Assembly: GCF_000016985.1 (NCBI RefSeq) | Contig: NC_009633.1 | Location: 4,755,539 to 4,819,538, forward strand | Direction of reading: 5' to 3' | DNA length: 64,000 bases | Origin: Alkaliphilus metalliredigens QYMF | GTDB lineage: Bacteria > Bacillota > Clostridia > Peptostreptococcales > Natronincolaceae | Notes under the pieces: model-generated | What the model was told of the DNA's origin: nothing | The model's input: only the letters and a program-made list of their open reading frames with translations | Database searches by the model: none | In this document: positions 51,739 through 60,720 of the stretch, one piece after another | Position numbering within the stretch: position 1 is the first letter of the stretch | How the letters are laid out: every line of letters begins with the position of its first letter | Translations under genes and position numbers: made by a program

Positions 51739-51806
51739 AAAACACCTTAGTTTTAAAAAAGTTCCATGAGAAATGGAACCTTTTTTAGACTAAGGTGTTT
51801 TTATTG
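51739..51806. repeat. Conserved cassette hairpin, copy 0
   Basis: Outer arms AAAACACCTTAGT (51739-51751) / ACTAAGGTGTTTT (51789-51801) and inner arms AAAAAAGTTCCAT / ATGGAACCTTTTTT form one long hairpin. It is followed by TTTTATTG on the plus strand. It stands a few tens of bases ahead of the plus-strand secreted ORF in all three cassettes (53297-53366, 61691-61758). Confidence 0.75.
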
Positions 51807-51836
51807 TTAGAAAGCATCAAAGGAGGAATGAAGCTA

Positions 51837-51914
51837 ATGAAAAAAACAGTATTCTTTTTTACAGTTGCTGTAACATTACTTTTAAAAGAACAAGGGATTT
51901 TAAAGTTGACGTAG
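51837..51914 (+). pseudogene. Truncated DUF6147-like gene (stub)
   Basis: ATG with AAAGGAGGAATG upstream and a signal-peptide start MKKTVFFFTVAVTLLL nearly identical to the intact copies. After 16 residues it diverges into KEQGILKLT and stops. About 150 codons are missing. It marks a third, eroded cassette. Confidence 0.75.
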
Positions 51915-51960
51915 AATTTAGGTTCTACAAATAAATCGGTTTTAAAAGGAGGCTTTCGAT

Positions 51961-52341
51961 ATGAATAAGAATAGTAAGACAGTTATTGTGATTGGCATTA
52001 TTGTTTTAGCTATAATAATATATTTCTGGATTATGAAGCTTAAACAGGTTGAACTTTGGTTTGGGGACGCTTCTGAAATGGTTTCAAATTTAAGAGCAGG
52101 TATAACTCATAAATATGGACTTAGAGCGATTTTAACAATAGCAGGCACTGGTGGTCTAGCGTATATAATTAATAATAACAAAATTTTTCAAAATAATGCT
52201 AATACTAATGCTTTAAATATAAATAAATCTGAACTAGAAAATGAGTTAACTAGACTAAAAAATCTTAAGGACGAAGGTATTCTAACAGAAGAAGAGTATA
52301 AGAGAAAAAGAGAAGAAACAATAGAAAAATTTGAGGTTTGA
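51961..52341 (+). CDS. Membrane protein with SHOCT domain
   Basis: 126 residues: an N-terminal transmembrane helix (about 7-25), a second hydrophobic segment (about 56-70), then a C-terminal SHOCT domain (LKNLKDEGILTEEEYKRKREET, about 99-120). SHOCT is a short oligomerisation module found at C-termini. GGAGGCTTTCGAT precedes the start. Role unknown; it is inside the cassette region between copies 0 and 1. Confidence 0.75.
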   Translation: MNKNSKTVIVIGIIVLAIIIYFWIMKLKQVELWFGDASEMVSNLRAGITHKYGLRAILTIAGTGGLAYIINNNKIFQNNANTNALNINKSELENELTRLKNLKDEGILTEEEYKRKREETIEKFEV

Positions 52342-52390
52342 ATCTTATAATAATGTAGTGTTAATACATAAATTAAAAATACTTTAAATT

Positions 52391-52427
52391 AAACAAGTAC
52401 CTAGAATTTGATTCTAGGTACTTGTTT
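52391..52427. terminator. Terminator after the SHOCT gene
   Basis: A 17-bp perfect stem AAACAAGTACCTAGAAT (52391-52407) / ATTCTAGGTACTTGTTT (52411-52427) with a T-rich tail. Confidence 0.85.
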
Positions 52428-52472
52428 AATTTTTACTAGAAAATATACAATTACTGCTCTTTTGTTGCATAC

Positions 52473-53105
52473 TTACTTAATTGATATCTGAGCTCCTGAG
52501 TAAAAGGTTACATTTGGAGCTGTCGACCAATGAAGATAAATTGAACTAGACATATCCCCATCGTCACTATGCATTGACATCAATTGGTCGGTCCCATTAC
52601 GTATCTGGACTTGGACACTATGCGGTACTGCAGTACCAGCAAGTATTCCTATTGGCCACCATATCATAGATAATCCTTGTTGAATGAGGTCACTTATTAT
52701 TCTTCGTCTTACCGTATTCACGCCCCATATGTATTGAAGAGTTTCTTCCTTATCAAAATAGTTTTGTCAAACCTCTGTTCCAGTATTTAAATAATTTGAG
52801 TAATACACAGCTCCACCATTAGGCAAACGCACACTAGATCCTGAGGATATAGTAATCTCTTCATTATTTATACCAAGTTGCGTATCAATCATTTTTTCAT
52901 AAAGATGATAATGGTCGATAGCACCTTGTTCAATGAGTTGTTCTCTTACTTGGCTCAAAATATTATTTCTTGTTTTAACTAGCTGAGATTGCTCTATTTC
53001 AAATGAACTAATATCATCATATGCAAAAACACTTGTTGGAGCAATTAAAAATACCATAATAAAAGCCAAAGTTATACCTATAACTTTATTTAATGATTTT
53101 TTCAA
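52473..53105 (-). pseudogene. Secreted protein gene with one in-frame TGA
   Basis: One open frame of 211 codons is interrupted only by TGA at 52767-52769. The first 112 residues begin with a signal peptide (to about residue 28, SVFAYDD). After the TGA the same frame continues with QNYFDKEETLQYIWG and a hydrophobic segment (LSMIWWPIGILAGTAVPH) to the real stop. Without the TGA it is a 210-residue exported protein of unknown family. It takes the effector position of cassette copy 1. A TGG-to-TGA change is the simplest explanation. Confidence 0.7.
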
Positions 53106-53215
53106 AATTAACTACCTCCTTGTATAATTTAGATTTTCTTTTGTTTGATCTTATTTTCTTATACTTTACAATTCTTATGAAAGCACTTAAAAAGCTGCCA
53201 AGGGTAGTAAGTATT

Positions 53216-53245
53216 TTATTCAATGCTCGGTGATCTGATATGCAT
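53216..53245 (-). pseudogene. Remnant of the small cassette peptide
   Basis: ATG with AAAGGAGG upstream; reads MHIRSPSIE then TAA, matching MKIRDPS of the intact copy. Only the ribosome site and first codons remain. Confidence 0.5.
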
Positions 53246-53296
53246 ATTTTTTTCCTCCTTTGTTGAAATAGTTAGAATATTTCTGCTTTCATTAAT

Positions 53297-53366
53297 AAAA
53301 CACCCCAAGTAAAAAAAGTTCCAAACAAAATTAAAATGGAACTTTTTAAAAGCGTAGGTGTTTTTA
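53297..53366. repeat. Conserved cassette hairpin, copy 1
   Basis: AAAACACC (53297-53304) / GGTGTTTT (53357-53364) with inner AAAAAGTTCCA (53313-53323) / TGGAACTTTTT (53337-53347). The sequence differs from copies 0 and 2 in the loop and junctions, but the paired arms are kept, which points to selection on structure. Confidence 0.7.
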
Positions 53367-53399
53367 TTGTTAGAACATATCAAAGGAGGAATTGAACTA

Positions 53400-53909
53400 A
53401 TGAAAAAAACAGTATTCTTTTTTATCGTTGTTGTAACTTTACTTTTATCAGTAAGTTTTGTATCTGCAAGTCAGAAAAACTATGAACCTGGTTTCAATGA
53501 TGAAGATGTTAAGGTGATTAGTCTTGATGATATAAAACGTGGGACAGTGGCTCATGAACTTATAATTAACCAGTCTAGTCAGCAACACAACTATTTAAAT
53601 GATTATGGAGCAACCCTAAGATATCTAGGTTCTGGTAGATTAGATGGACTGGGTTATACAAGAACAGGCCAAAATGTTGACACCATCAATACTATAATGT
53701 ACCTTCAACAGTATGATGAATCTCGAAGGTTATGGGTAAGTATCCACACTATATCTAACACTTTAAATAATGCTAGCTACTCACAGGTAACCCGAAGCTA
53801 TAGTGTTCCAGTAGGGGCTAGATATAGGCTTCAGGTAATACATGAAGCTACAGTGGGGGGGCAAATCGAAAGAATTTCTACGTATTCTTCAGTAGCTAAT
53901 ACCTATTAA
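53400..53909 (+). CDS. Secreted DUF6147-like protein, copy 1
   Basis: 169 residues from the ATG at 53400, with AAAGGAGG at normal spacing; an earlier in-frame start at 53358 lies in the hairpin and is not credible. A signal peptide ends near residue 24 (VSASQ). The mature part is beta-rich and repetitive (YLNDYGATLRYLGSGRLDGL ... TVYLQQYDESRR ... SYSVPVGARYRLQVIHEA) and resembles DUF6147 secreted proteins. It differs from the second copy at nine residues. Function unknown; extracellular. Confidence 0.8.
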   Translation: MKKTVFFFIVVVTLLLSVSFVSASQKNYEPGFNDEDVKVISLDDIKRGTVAHELIINQSSQQHNYLNDYGATLRYLGSGRLDGLGYTRTGQNVDTINTIMYLQQYDESRRLWVSIHTISNTLNNASYSQVTRSYSVPVGARYRLQVIHEATVGGQIERISTYSSVANTY

Positions 53910-53921
53910 TCCTTACTGCAT

Positions 53922-53956
53922 AATAAAGGCAATGGAGTTATTCCATTGCCTTTATT
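53922..53956. terminator. Bidirectional terminator between DUF6147 and anti-sigma genes
   Basis: A 15-bp stem AATAAAGGCAATGGA (53922-53936) / TCCATTGCCTTTATT (53942-53956). The right arm encodes the anti-sigma C-terminus. The second cassette has the same at 62311-62345. Confidence 0.8.
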
Positions 53957-54669
53957 ATTTCTTTAACTTCTTCAATTTCAATAGCATAAAAAATATCCAT
54001 GGTATGATTGATCCCAAATGAAGACCAAACTACTTTAGTATGAGTTTCAGTAACTTTTACAATGGTGTAGGGAATATTATCCAGTAGTATCTCTAAAATT
54101 TCGCTAGTTGGGTTAACGTTAATTGATTGAGTGAATTCAAGCCCTTGCCTCATTTGTTGTAGACTTATTCTACCTTGATTAGTTGTGTAGTTTAAGTCTA
54201 GAATTTCTGCCCCGTCAAATGGACCTTCAATTAAGGCATCTTCCAACTGATAAGGAAGCTCTTTAAAGTTAAAGGATACAATATGTCTTACTTCTTCAAT
54301 AGAGTTTGTTAGAATCCGCTCCTCCTCAAGTACTTCTAGCCCACCACCAACAGATAGGTTATGCTCAATAGAGGAACCCTTATCACTAGCATTTAGAATA
54401 TTGGTTATCCCAGGAATTTTCCAAGCAGAGATCTCAATATCAGCTAAATTTAATAGTGTAAATCCTGATAGCACTCCTATTATAATTATAGCTGCCCTTT
54501 TGTAATTGGTTTTTATGGGAATCTTTTTCTTTTTAGATTTTTCTTGTAATTTCAACCATTGTTGTTCAATCTCTTCATCGGTAATATCAATAGCATTCAT
54601 TTCTTCTTCCAAAACCTCAGTTATGAGTGTATCTAATTGATCTAATTTATCTTTTCTCATTTTCTTCAC
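53938..54669 (-). CDS. Anti-sigma factor with DUF4367 domain, copy 1
   Basis: 243 residues. A cytoplasmic N-terminus (1-57, acidic DITDEEIEQQWLKLQEK) should hold the sigma factor. One membrane helix (about 58-77) follows, and an extracytoplasmic C-terminal domain resembles DUF4367. The gene overlaps the sigma gene by 23 bp, implying coupled translation. It differs from copy 2 at seven residues. It is intact, but its sigma partner is affected by the IS21 element. Confidence 0.85.
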   Translation of the reverse strand: MKKMRKDKLDQLDTLITEVLEEEMNAIDITDEEIEQQWLKLQEKSKKKKIPIKTNYKRAAIIIIGVLSGFTLLNLADIEISAWKIPGITNILNASDKGSSIEHNLSVGGGLEVLEEERILTNSIEEVRHIVSFNFKELPYQLEDALIEGPFDGAEILDLNYTTNQGRISLQQMRQGLEFTQSINVNPTSEILEILLDNIPYTIVKVTETHTKVVWSSFGINHTMDIFYAIEIEEVKEIIKAME

Positions 54670-55213
54670 CCTCTGAATTGAATATTTTAATGAGTTTGTC
54701 CTTAGCCCTTCTTAACCTAGATTTCACGGTTCCTTGCTTTAAGGACAATGCTTTTCCCACATCTTCATATGTTAGGTGATGATAATACCTTAAAGTAATG
54801 ATCTCTTTAGCATCAGGATCTAACTGTTCTAATGAATTTCGCAATTTTTCTTTTTGTTCTTCCTTGTCCATGTTCTCAATCACAATGTCTTCTGTCATAT
54901 GATCATCTGCTAGTGTTTCCATAGGATAAAAAGAAATTACTTTACTGTGTTTTCTAATATGATTTTTTGCTAAGTTTGCAGCAATGATACAAATCCATTG
55001 TTTGAATTTATTGATATCATCAAGTGTTTCTAATTTATCGTATGCTTTCAAATATGCTTCATTTGTTAGATCCTGAGATAGCTCTTTGTTTTTTGTTATG
55101 TAGTATACAGTTCTATAGACATCTCTATAATATAATTTATACATTGAGTACTGAACATCTTCGGTTGTATCTTGTAGCTTTATATGTTCTTTAGAACTAA
55201 TCACTTTTTCCAT
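54647..55213 (-). CDS. ECF sigma factor, copy 1, cut off from its promoter
   Basis: 188 residues from ATG 55213, the start matched by copy 2. Region 2 (YKLYYRDVYRTVYYITKNKE ... LTNEAYLKAYDKL) and region 4 (TYEDVGKALSLKQGTVKSRLRRAKDKL) are clear. The IS21 element begins exactly at this ATG: the A of ATG is the complement of the first base of the element. The ribosome site found in copy 2 (GAGGTGG) is absent; inward IS sequence replaces it. Translation should be poor unless initiated elsewhere. Seven residues differ from copy 2. Confidence 0.85.
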   Translation of the reverse strand: MEKVISSKEHIKLQDTTEDVQYSMYKLYYRDVYRTVYYITKNKELSQDLTNEAYLKAYDKLETLDDINKFKQWICIIAANLAKNHIRKHSKVISFYPMETLADDHMTEDIVIENMDKEEQKEKLRNSLEQLDPDAKEIITLRYYHHLTYEDVGKALSLKQGTVKSRLRRAKDKLIKIFNSEGEENEKR

Positions 55214-55249
55214 GTAACTGGTAAAATAAAAGGGAGAGATTTTGGCAAA
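55213..55249. repeat. IS21 left inverted repeat
   Basis: TGTAACTGG ... GGAGAGATTTTGGCAAA; begins at the start codon of the sigma factor gene. Confidence 0.85.
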
Positions 55250-55333
55250 CAAAAACGGAGAATAATTTCCAATTTACTACAATAATAATATCCCTTCTGG
55301 TAGAATTAGTTAGCTAGTGACACCAGAGGAGGA

Positions 55334-56908
55334 ATGAAATTGAAGGAGTGGAATATGTTTGCTGAAATCCAAGGATACAAGTCCAAAGGACTGAATAAAT
55401 CACAGGTAGCAAGGAGGCTGGAGATCGACTATAAAACAGTACATAAATATTGGGATATGACACCAGATGAATTTGCAAGCTTAAGACAAAGAACTGAATC
55501 TAGAGAAAGGAAGGTGGACAAATATAAGGACGAAGTCTTAGCATGGATTAGAGAACATAGGGATTTATCAAGTGCTCAAATATATGATTGGCTAGAGGAA
55601 AAATATCATGTGCTGGACTTTAAGGATAGAACTTTACGACTATATGTCAATCACTTAAGGGAAGAACATAAGCTCCCTAAAGTAGTTTCAGCAAGGCAAT
55701 TTGAGGAGGTGGATGAGCTTCCTATGGGATATCAAGCACAGGTTGACCTGGGCCAAATATGGCTAGATAAACCTGACAAAACAAGAATCAAAGTATATTG
55801 CTTTGGTATGGTTTTATCCCATTCCAGACATAAATACATCTATTGGATAGACAAGCCCTTTACTACCCAGACATTCATTGAGGCCCATAATAAAGCCTTT
55901 GAATATTTTGGAGGAATGCCTAAGGAGGTTGTTTATGACCAGGACAGAGTCCTAGTGGTATCAGAAAATCATGGAGATATCATATACACAGAAGGATTTC
56001 AAAACTATATTAATTCCCTTAAGTTTAAAGTGTACCTTTGCAGGGGTTATGACCCACAGAGTAAAGGGAAAATTGAAGCCGTAGTGAAATATGCCAAGTA
56101 TAATTTTGCAAAGAATAGAACATTTGTAGATATTGACTCATTTAATGATGATTCGCTGAAATGGTTAGAAAGAAGAGGTAATAAAAAAGTCCATGAAACA
56201 ACAAAGAAGGTACCGGCAGAAGTGTTTGCCCTGGAAAAGGAACACTTAAAGCCAATACCCACTCTATTTGTAAACACAACTAATACAAATAGTTTAACCT
56301 ATCTCGTTAGAAAAAACAATACAGTTTTTTACAAGCAAAATAGATACCAAGTCCCTACGGGAACCTATTCTCCAGGGAAAGAGGTTAAATTAATTATTAA
56401 GAAAGATACCATGGAAATTAAGAACCAAGATACAGAACAGTTAATTATTGAACATAAAATCAGTCAGGATAAAGGAAAATTAGTGAAAATAGAGCACTAT
56501 GATAGGAATGAGAGTAAACACTGTACAAGTCATGAAATCTACAACAAAGTGTTAAAAAGCTTAGACCATACTGAAAAGGCTAATGAATTTGTTGATGTAT
56601 TAAAAATAGAGAAGCCAAGACACTTTAAAGATCAATTTGCCCTAATAATGAATACAGTAAAAAACCAAGACAAATCAATTGTTCAAAGGGCATTAAGCTA
56701 CTGTATTGAAAGGAAATTGTTTAGCGCAGGGCTCTTGAAGGATGCCATACAGTACTTAAAACTTGAAGAAAACAGACAACTAAATAAGAAGTACTTTAAA
56801 GCTGACATAACTACTCCTTCAAAATATCAGGATTTAAAGCCTCAAGTACGAGATATTAGAGAATACATGAGTGCCCTGAAGGAGGATAAAAGAAAATGGA
56901 AAAATTAG
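55334..56908 (+). CDS. istA: IS21 transposase IstA
   Basis: 524 residues. An N-terminal helix-turn-helix ([19 protein letters not shown]) precedes a DDE integrase core: D in QVDLGQ (about 137), D in VYDQDRV (about 194), E in [10 protein letters not shown] (about 240). AGAGGAGGA precedes the ATG. No frameshift or internal stop, so it appears intact. Its end overlaps istB by 13 bp, as usual in this family. Confidence 0.95.
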   Translation: MKLKEWNMFAEIQGYKSKGLNKSQVARRLEIDYKTVHKYWDMTPDEFASLRQRTESRERKVDKYKDEVLAWIREHRDLSSAQIYDWLEEKYHVLDFKDRTLRLYVNHLREEHKLPKVVSARQFEEVDELPMGYQAQVDLGQIWLDKPDKTRIKVYCFGMVLSHSRHKYIYWIDKPFTTQTFIEAHNKAFEYFGGMPKEVVYDQDRVLVVSENHGDIIYTEGFQNYINSLKFKVYLCRGYDPQSKGKIEAVVKYAKYNFAKNRTFVDIDSFNDDSLKWLERRGNKKVHETTKKVPAEVFALEKEHLKPIPTLFVNTTNTNSLTYLVRKNNTVFYKQNRYQVPTGTYSPGKEVKLIIKKDTMEIKNQDTEQLIIEHKISQDKGKLVKIEHYDRNESKHCTSHEIYNKVLKSLDHTEKANEFVDVLKIEKPRHFKDQFALIMNTVKNQDKSIVQRALSYCIERKLFSAGLLKDAIQYLKLEENRQLNKKYFKADITTPSKYQDLKPQVRDIREYMSALKEDKRKWKN

Positions 56909-57639
56909 AATCAATAAAGGATCACGCTAAAAAACTCAAATTGAACTACTTAAATACCAATGCAGATTCCATCGTTGAAAATGCTGACATAAACAACATT
57001 TCATATCAGAATCTTTTACTGTCAATATTAGAAAACGAAGTCGATCTCAGAGAGAAAAAGGCCCAGGAACGCAGAGTTAAGGCTGCAGGCTTTCCGGTAC
57101 TTAAGACAATAGAAGAGTTCGATCTAACCTTTCAAAGATCGATTACCCAAAGACAAATCAATAGTCTTATTGAGATGGACTGGATAGATAGAATGTATAA
57201 TCTAATACTTTTAGGCCCTCCAGGGGTAGGTAAAAGCCACTTGTGTATTGCATTAGGGTACAAGGCTGTAGAGATGGGCTACAAGGTTAGCTTCACCACC
57301 ATGGACAATCTGATGCACTGTTTAAAAACACAGGAGATATCAAGAAAAAGCAAAGGGAAAATCAACAATGTTTTATCTTCTAGTCTTCTGATCATCGATG
57401 AGCTAGGTTACCTCCCCATATCAAGAGAAGAAGCGAACTTGTTTTTCCAATTAATATCAGCCCTTCATGAACAAACATCGTTAATTATTACCTCCAACAA
57501 AGGGCTTGAAGATTGGACCGAGTTATTAGGGGACCCCGCTTTAACCACGGCAGTGTTAGATAGAATCACTTACAGATGTGAGCTATTTAATATGACAGGT
57601 AAGAGCTATAGATTAGAACATCGAGAATCATTGTTTTAA
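56896..57639 (+). CDS. istB: IS21 helper ATPase IstB
   Basis: 247 residues, the DnaC-related AAA+ helper. Walker [11 protein letters not shown] near 107, Walker [12 protein letters not shown] near 167. It helps IstA choose targets. Intact; coupled to istA by overlap. Confidence 0.95.
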   Translation: MEKLESIKDHAKKLKLNYLNTNADSIVENADINNISYQNLLLSILENEVDLREKKAQERRVKAAGFPVLKTIEEFDLTFQRSITQRQINSLIEMDWIDRMYNLILLGPPGVGKSHLCIALGYKAVEMGYKVSFTTMDNLMHCLKTQEISRKSKGKINNVLSSSLLIIDELGYLPISREEANLFFQLISALHEQTSLIITSNKGLEDWTELLGDPALTTAVLDRITYRCELFNMTGKSYRLEHRESLF

Positions 57640-57657
57640 TAGATGAAGGAGGCGATT

Positions 57658-57852
57658 GTGATTATGTTGTTAAGAGAGAAAGATTTAAAAAAGTATTTGT
57701 TTAGCAGAAGGATAACTATCTCTGATGGCTTAAAGCAGGAATTATTAAATGAGTATGGATCTCCTGTAGAAGATGATGAAGGTCATATTTTCGAGTATAC
57801 GGAGCAAGATATTTATGAGCAAATCAGAAAAGTCATAAGAGATAAAAACTAA
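57658..57852 (+). CDS. Small ORF inside the IS21 element
   Basis: 64 residues from the GTG at 57658, placed after AAGGAGG with five bases between; an ATG six bases further on is also possible. Charged, helical, with GSPVEDDEGHIFEYTEQD. It follows istB closely and lies within the inverted repeats, so it is a passenger or accessory IS gene. Not recognised. Confidence 0.6.
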   Translation: MIMLLREKDLKKYLFSRRITISDGLKQELLNEYGSPVEDDEGHIFEYTEQDIYEQIRKVIRDKN

Positions 57853-57937
57853 TATTCGTTTAATAAAGTTCAGTGATTATAAGATAAATTACAAGCAGTA
57901 GTGTATGGAGAGATTTGGAAATTACTATGGAAAACTA

Positions 57938-57974
57938 TTTGCCAAAATTTCTCCAAAAACACTTGCCAGTTACA
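57938..57974. repeat. IS21 right inverted repeat
   Basis: TTTGCCAAAATTTCTCC ... CCAGTTACA, the complement of the left end apart from an unmatched central block. Confidence 0.85.
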
Positions 57975-58230
57975 CTCATATGTTCAATGTTTTTATTCTA
58001 ATAAATGATTTTCTTACTTATTCTATTTAAAACCTTTGTTCTCCTTTAATTCAGAAACATTTACACTAAGTTCTAAATAAGTCTATAGTATAGATCAAGC
58101 TCCTGGATCTGATCCAGGAGCTTGGTTAATTCAACAGAATTTGTATTATGTTGAATTGGGTGTTGCTTAGGCCTTAAAATATATTAAACATCTTATAAAT
58201 ATTAAACCTACGATTCTTCACTAAAACCAT
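57975..58230. repeat. Right flank of cassette copy 1
   Basis: Duplicates 63610-63895 of copy 2, including the block CCTTTGTTCTCCTTTAAT (58033-58050 / 63673-63690). It should carry the original sigma-gene promoter, now about 2.8 kb from the gene. A perfect 13-bp hairpin AAGCTCCTGGATC/GATCCAGGAGCTT (58097-58123) and AATTCAACA/TGTTGAATT (58128-58157) follow. Confidence 0.75.
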
Positions 58231-58237
58231 TATTAAA

Positions 58238-59056
58238 TTAGTTAGCCCATTCCATATGTGGAATGATCGCATGATGAGAATATTTCTTAGAATTCCCTGT
58301 TGTCGTGTTTTCTACATAGATATCAAACTCTACCCTCATTCCAGCTTCAATATCCACTTCTTCTCCAATTCGAGTGTTTTCATATCTTGCTAAAGCACTT
58401 CCAAAAATATCTGCCTCTTGCCAACCATCTAGTCTGAAAACATACCCTTTGTCCCATGCATATTCTCTAGAGTTGAACTGCGGGTGACTAGTGAAAATAA
58501 TTTTTGCTTGATATTTGTCCTGACTGTTCATGTATGCTAATTTGTCTTTATGTTCAAAAGTAACTCTAAAATACACAGGGTCCCAACCACTTTCAGCCAT
58601 TTCTATCTCAATCTTCGGCTCAATAAAACCATCCTTTGGAGGTTCTGGTAGCTGAATATTTTTAACATTTTCACCAATTACAACTGTGCGAACATCAGCT
58701 CTCCAATCTACTTCCTGTTCAAAACTTTCAGCAATAAATCTCAAAGGCACATAGGTTCTAGAACCTTCAATAAAGCTATTGTGTTCTTCGATTCTTAAAT
58801 CAAGTTCTTTACCATCTTGCTCGAATGCTACTGTTCTAGTCGTTCCATTCCATGTATAGTCAATTCCTAAATTTCTAGCGATAATTGCCACTGGTACAGT
58901 TGTCCGCTCGTTTCTGATAATTGGCTTTGCATCTGGAAAATCAATATAATCATCATTTAGGAAGACCCTAATATCACTTCCTGCTCCAAACACACTTGAA
59001 ATACTTAAACTTGCTAAAATTGCTAAAATTGCTCCTAATACTAATACTTTTTTCAT
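58238..59056 (-). CDS. Secreted protein with copper-amine-oxidase-N (stalk) domain
   Basis: 272 residues from the ATG at 59056 (GGAGGAATT upstream; the longer frame has no site). A signal peptide ends near residue 25. Two Cu_amine_oxidN1 repeats follow (IIRNERTTVPVAIIARNLG and SRTYVPLRFIAESFE), a wall- or matrix-associated module common in clostridial exported proteins. The C-terminal half is unrecognised beta-rich sequence. Not an oxidase. Single gene. Confidence 0.82.
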   Translation of the reverse strand: MKKVLVLGAILAILASLSISSVFGAGSDIRVFLNDDYIDFPDAKPIIRNERTTVPVAIIARNLGIDYTWNGTTRTVAFEQDGKELDLRIEEHNSFIEGSRTYVPLRFIAESFEQEVDWRADVRTVVIGENVKNIQLPEPPKDGFIEPKIEIEMAESGWDPVYFRVTFEHKDKLAYMNSQDKYQAKIIFTSHPQFNSREYAWDKGYVFRLDGWQEADIFGSALARYENTRIGEEVDIEAGMRVEFDIYVENTTTGNSKKYSHHAIIPHMEWAN

Positions 59057-59142
59057 TTTTAATTCCTCCGTATCTTCTACTATCAAAGAACAATGTTGAA
59101 TAAAGTTGATTTAAGTATTTTGAAAAATTAAAAGAGTTTATA

Positions 59143-59574
59143 TTAAATGCCTGTCGAAATATTATGTTCTTTATGTTTTTTATAAAACATTAATGTCTTT
59201 GCTAAATTAACAAGTCCCACTATCCAACCCAAGGTAAATGCTAAAGTTAAAATTAAAGCAAATTGTAAAATGCCGAAGATAAAGCCCATGTACCCATTGC
59301 CACCACTAAATAATGTTGTAATTAAAGCGGTATCAATAGAATTGCTTGTATTGCCCTTTAACATACCTACTATTGTTCTCCATCCATAGTAAAATCCTAT
59401 AGGATATACAACAGTAATAAACCAGGATACATTAAAAATTGAGAAGCCATATTGAAGAAAGGCAATAAATAAGCCAATAACCCCCAATACTCCTACCTTG
59501 ATCAATTCTCTTTCATAAGCAGTGATTGGTTTTTTCACAGTTTTTTCAATGAAACTATTAAAGTATTTATCCAT
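59143..59574 (-). CDS. Four-helix membrane protein
   Basis: 143 residues with about four hydrophobic helices and polar ends. Starts directly after the stop of the gene upstream, so the two are cotranscribed and likely interact. No family recognised. It might be an immunity or transport-type protein, but nothing in the sequence shows which. Confidence 0.55.
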   Translation of the reverse strand: MDKYFNSFIEKTVKKPITAYERELIKVGVLGVIGLFIAFLQYGFSIFNVSWFITVVYPIGFYYGWRTIVGMLKGNTSNSIDTALITTLFSGGNGYMGFIFGILQFALILTLAFTLGWIVGLVNLAKTLMFYKKHKEHNISTGI

Positions 59575-60081
59575 CTAAATCTTCCCTTCTTTTAGTAATC
59601 TACGTATACTTAAATTCCAGATTAAATTTTGGACTACTCTAAATAAAAAGTAACCTATAAAAAACATGGCTAATAAGTAAATACTACTTTGATCCAGCGA
59701 AATGTCTTTTAAATTATTATAAAATACTAAATACAAGACCCCAAACCCTACTAAAGAACCCAGTACACCATTAATTAAGGATAATATAATGTAAATAAAA
59801 TCAATAAAACCTACTTGTATTTTTTTAGCTCTAATATAATTTATAATCGGTAAAACAACTGTAAATACTATGCTAATAGATAATATAAGCATAAAATTGT
59901 TTAAAAAGACAGGAATCATGTGCAATATAAGACTAAATATTCCTACTATAGCTCCTCCCATTAATAGATATGGTGTACATCCGGCAGGTTCATGATTACC
60001 AAACAAGTCTCCATCAAACATCATATCCCATATCATTAATTCTGTAATAAGTCTATCTTCATTACGCAAACCTAATTCCAC
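59575..60081 (-). CDS. Multi-helix membrane protein
   Basis: 168 residues with about four to five helices after a polar, charged N-terminal segment (1-35, rich in Asp and Glu). Encoded upstream of, and abutting, the 143-residue membrane protein. Not recognised. A palindrome (60146-60187) lies upstream. Confidence 0.55.
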   Translation of the reverse strand: MELGLRNEDRLITELMIWDMMFDGDLFGNHEPAGCTPYLLMGGAIVGIFSLILHMIPVFLNNFMLILSISIVFTVVLPIINYIRAKKIQVGFIDFIYIILSLINGVLGSLVGFGVLYLVFYNNLKDISLDQSSIYLLAMFFIGYFLFRVVQNLIWNLSIRRLLKEGKI

Positions 60082-60145
60082 CCCCTTAAGTATGAATTTA
60101 GAGATGAGCTATTTAAAACAAGTATTGTAAAGTTAGGCGTCATAA

Positions 60146-60187
60146 ACAGAATAAGACATACTTCGTGTGAAATATGTCTTATTCTGT
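60146..60187. repeat. 15-bp perfect palindrome
   Basis: ACAGAATAAGACATA (60146-60160) / TATGTCTTATTCTGT (60173-60187). No T run follows. It may be an operator or a terminator without U tail. The spacer to 60449 also holds the dispersed repeat at 60234-60283 and shows no other gene. Confidence 0.5.
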
Positions 60188-60233
60188 CGAATGGACATTA
60201 AATATTTTAATTTCCTCTAATGAAACATAATTC

Positions 60234-60283
60234 ATATTGTGTTGAACTCAGGGAAGCTTTGAGCTTTATAGTTACCATGTGAT
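60234..60283. repeat. Dispersed repeat, copy 2
   Basis: ATTGTGTTGAACTCAGGGAAG...CTTTATAGTTACCATG, paired with 49949-49997. Confidence 0.6.
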
Positions 60284-60449
60284 TTATACTACTTTATACC
60301 AACTAGTTTGACACATCACTATATGAGATTAGGTACAATTTGCTATTAAGATAGCTCCTAGTTCTTCCTTTTCAGTAATTATCTAGCTATACCAGTAGAT
60401 AGATAAATAGGTGCTATGAACCCTATAAATAAATATGATTCTTACTTTC

Positions 60450-60707
60450 TCATTTATTTTGTCGTTTTAAAATACTTATTCTTATTTTGCTACCTATTGA
60501 AAACATTAGAAGTAAGAAGGAAATTAACATAGATACTAAACCTAAATTGTTCAAATAGGAAAATATAAGTAATAATATTGAAATTGCTATAGACATATCC
60601 AAAGAGAATATAGTTGATTTTTTATTAGTTAATTTACTAAAAGTACGATACATGATCATTAAAAAGCCAAATATAAAAAGAGCTATTATTAGTTGAGTAG
60701 GGAACAT
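60450..60707 (-). CDS. Small two- to three-helix membrane protein
   Basis: 85 residues with hydrophobic segments at about 5-22, 37-52 and 57-75. AAGGAGG precedes the start. It lies 60 bp downstream of the secreted 217-residue gene but beyond a perfect terminator, so it may be transcribed separately. Not recognised. Secreted-protein/small-membrane-protein pairing resembles bacteriocin immunity, unproven. Confidence 0.55.
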   Translation of the reverse strand: MFPTQLIIALFIFGFLMIMYRTFSKLTNKKSTIFSLDMSIAISILLLIFSYLNNLGLVSMLISFLLLMFSIGSKIRISILKRQNK

Positions 60708-60720
60708 TATTAACCTCCTT

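Larger units (their letters stand above)
55213..57974 (+). mobile_element. IS21-family insertion sequence, 2762 bp
   Basis: Terminal inverted repeats of about 37 bp (55213-55249 and 57938-57974): both ends start TGTAACTGG and, after 11 unmatched bases, share GGAGA.ATTTTGGCAAA with one mismatch. It contains istA, istB and a small downstream ORF. Flanks show no clear target duplication: left ...TTTTTCCA, right CTCATATG. Comparison with copy 2 (63597-63620) shows that 12 bp present there, including the ribosome site spacing, are absent here. Confidence 0.9.

Noticed and set aside
52767-52769. TGA as a selenocysteine codon
   Set aside because: No convincing bacterial SECIS stem follows (only a 5-bp CAAAA/TTTTG hairpin), the residue lies in a non-conserved linker, and a nonsense change is simpler.
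55205-57982. Target-site duplication of the IS21 element
   Set aside because: The bases flanking the two ends (TTCCA and CTCAT) do not match; comparison with copy 2 suggests loss of about 12 bp instead.
60146-60187. Intrinsic terminator
   Set aside because: A perfect stem but no T run on either strand; kept only as a palindrome.
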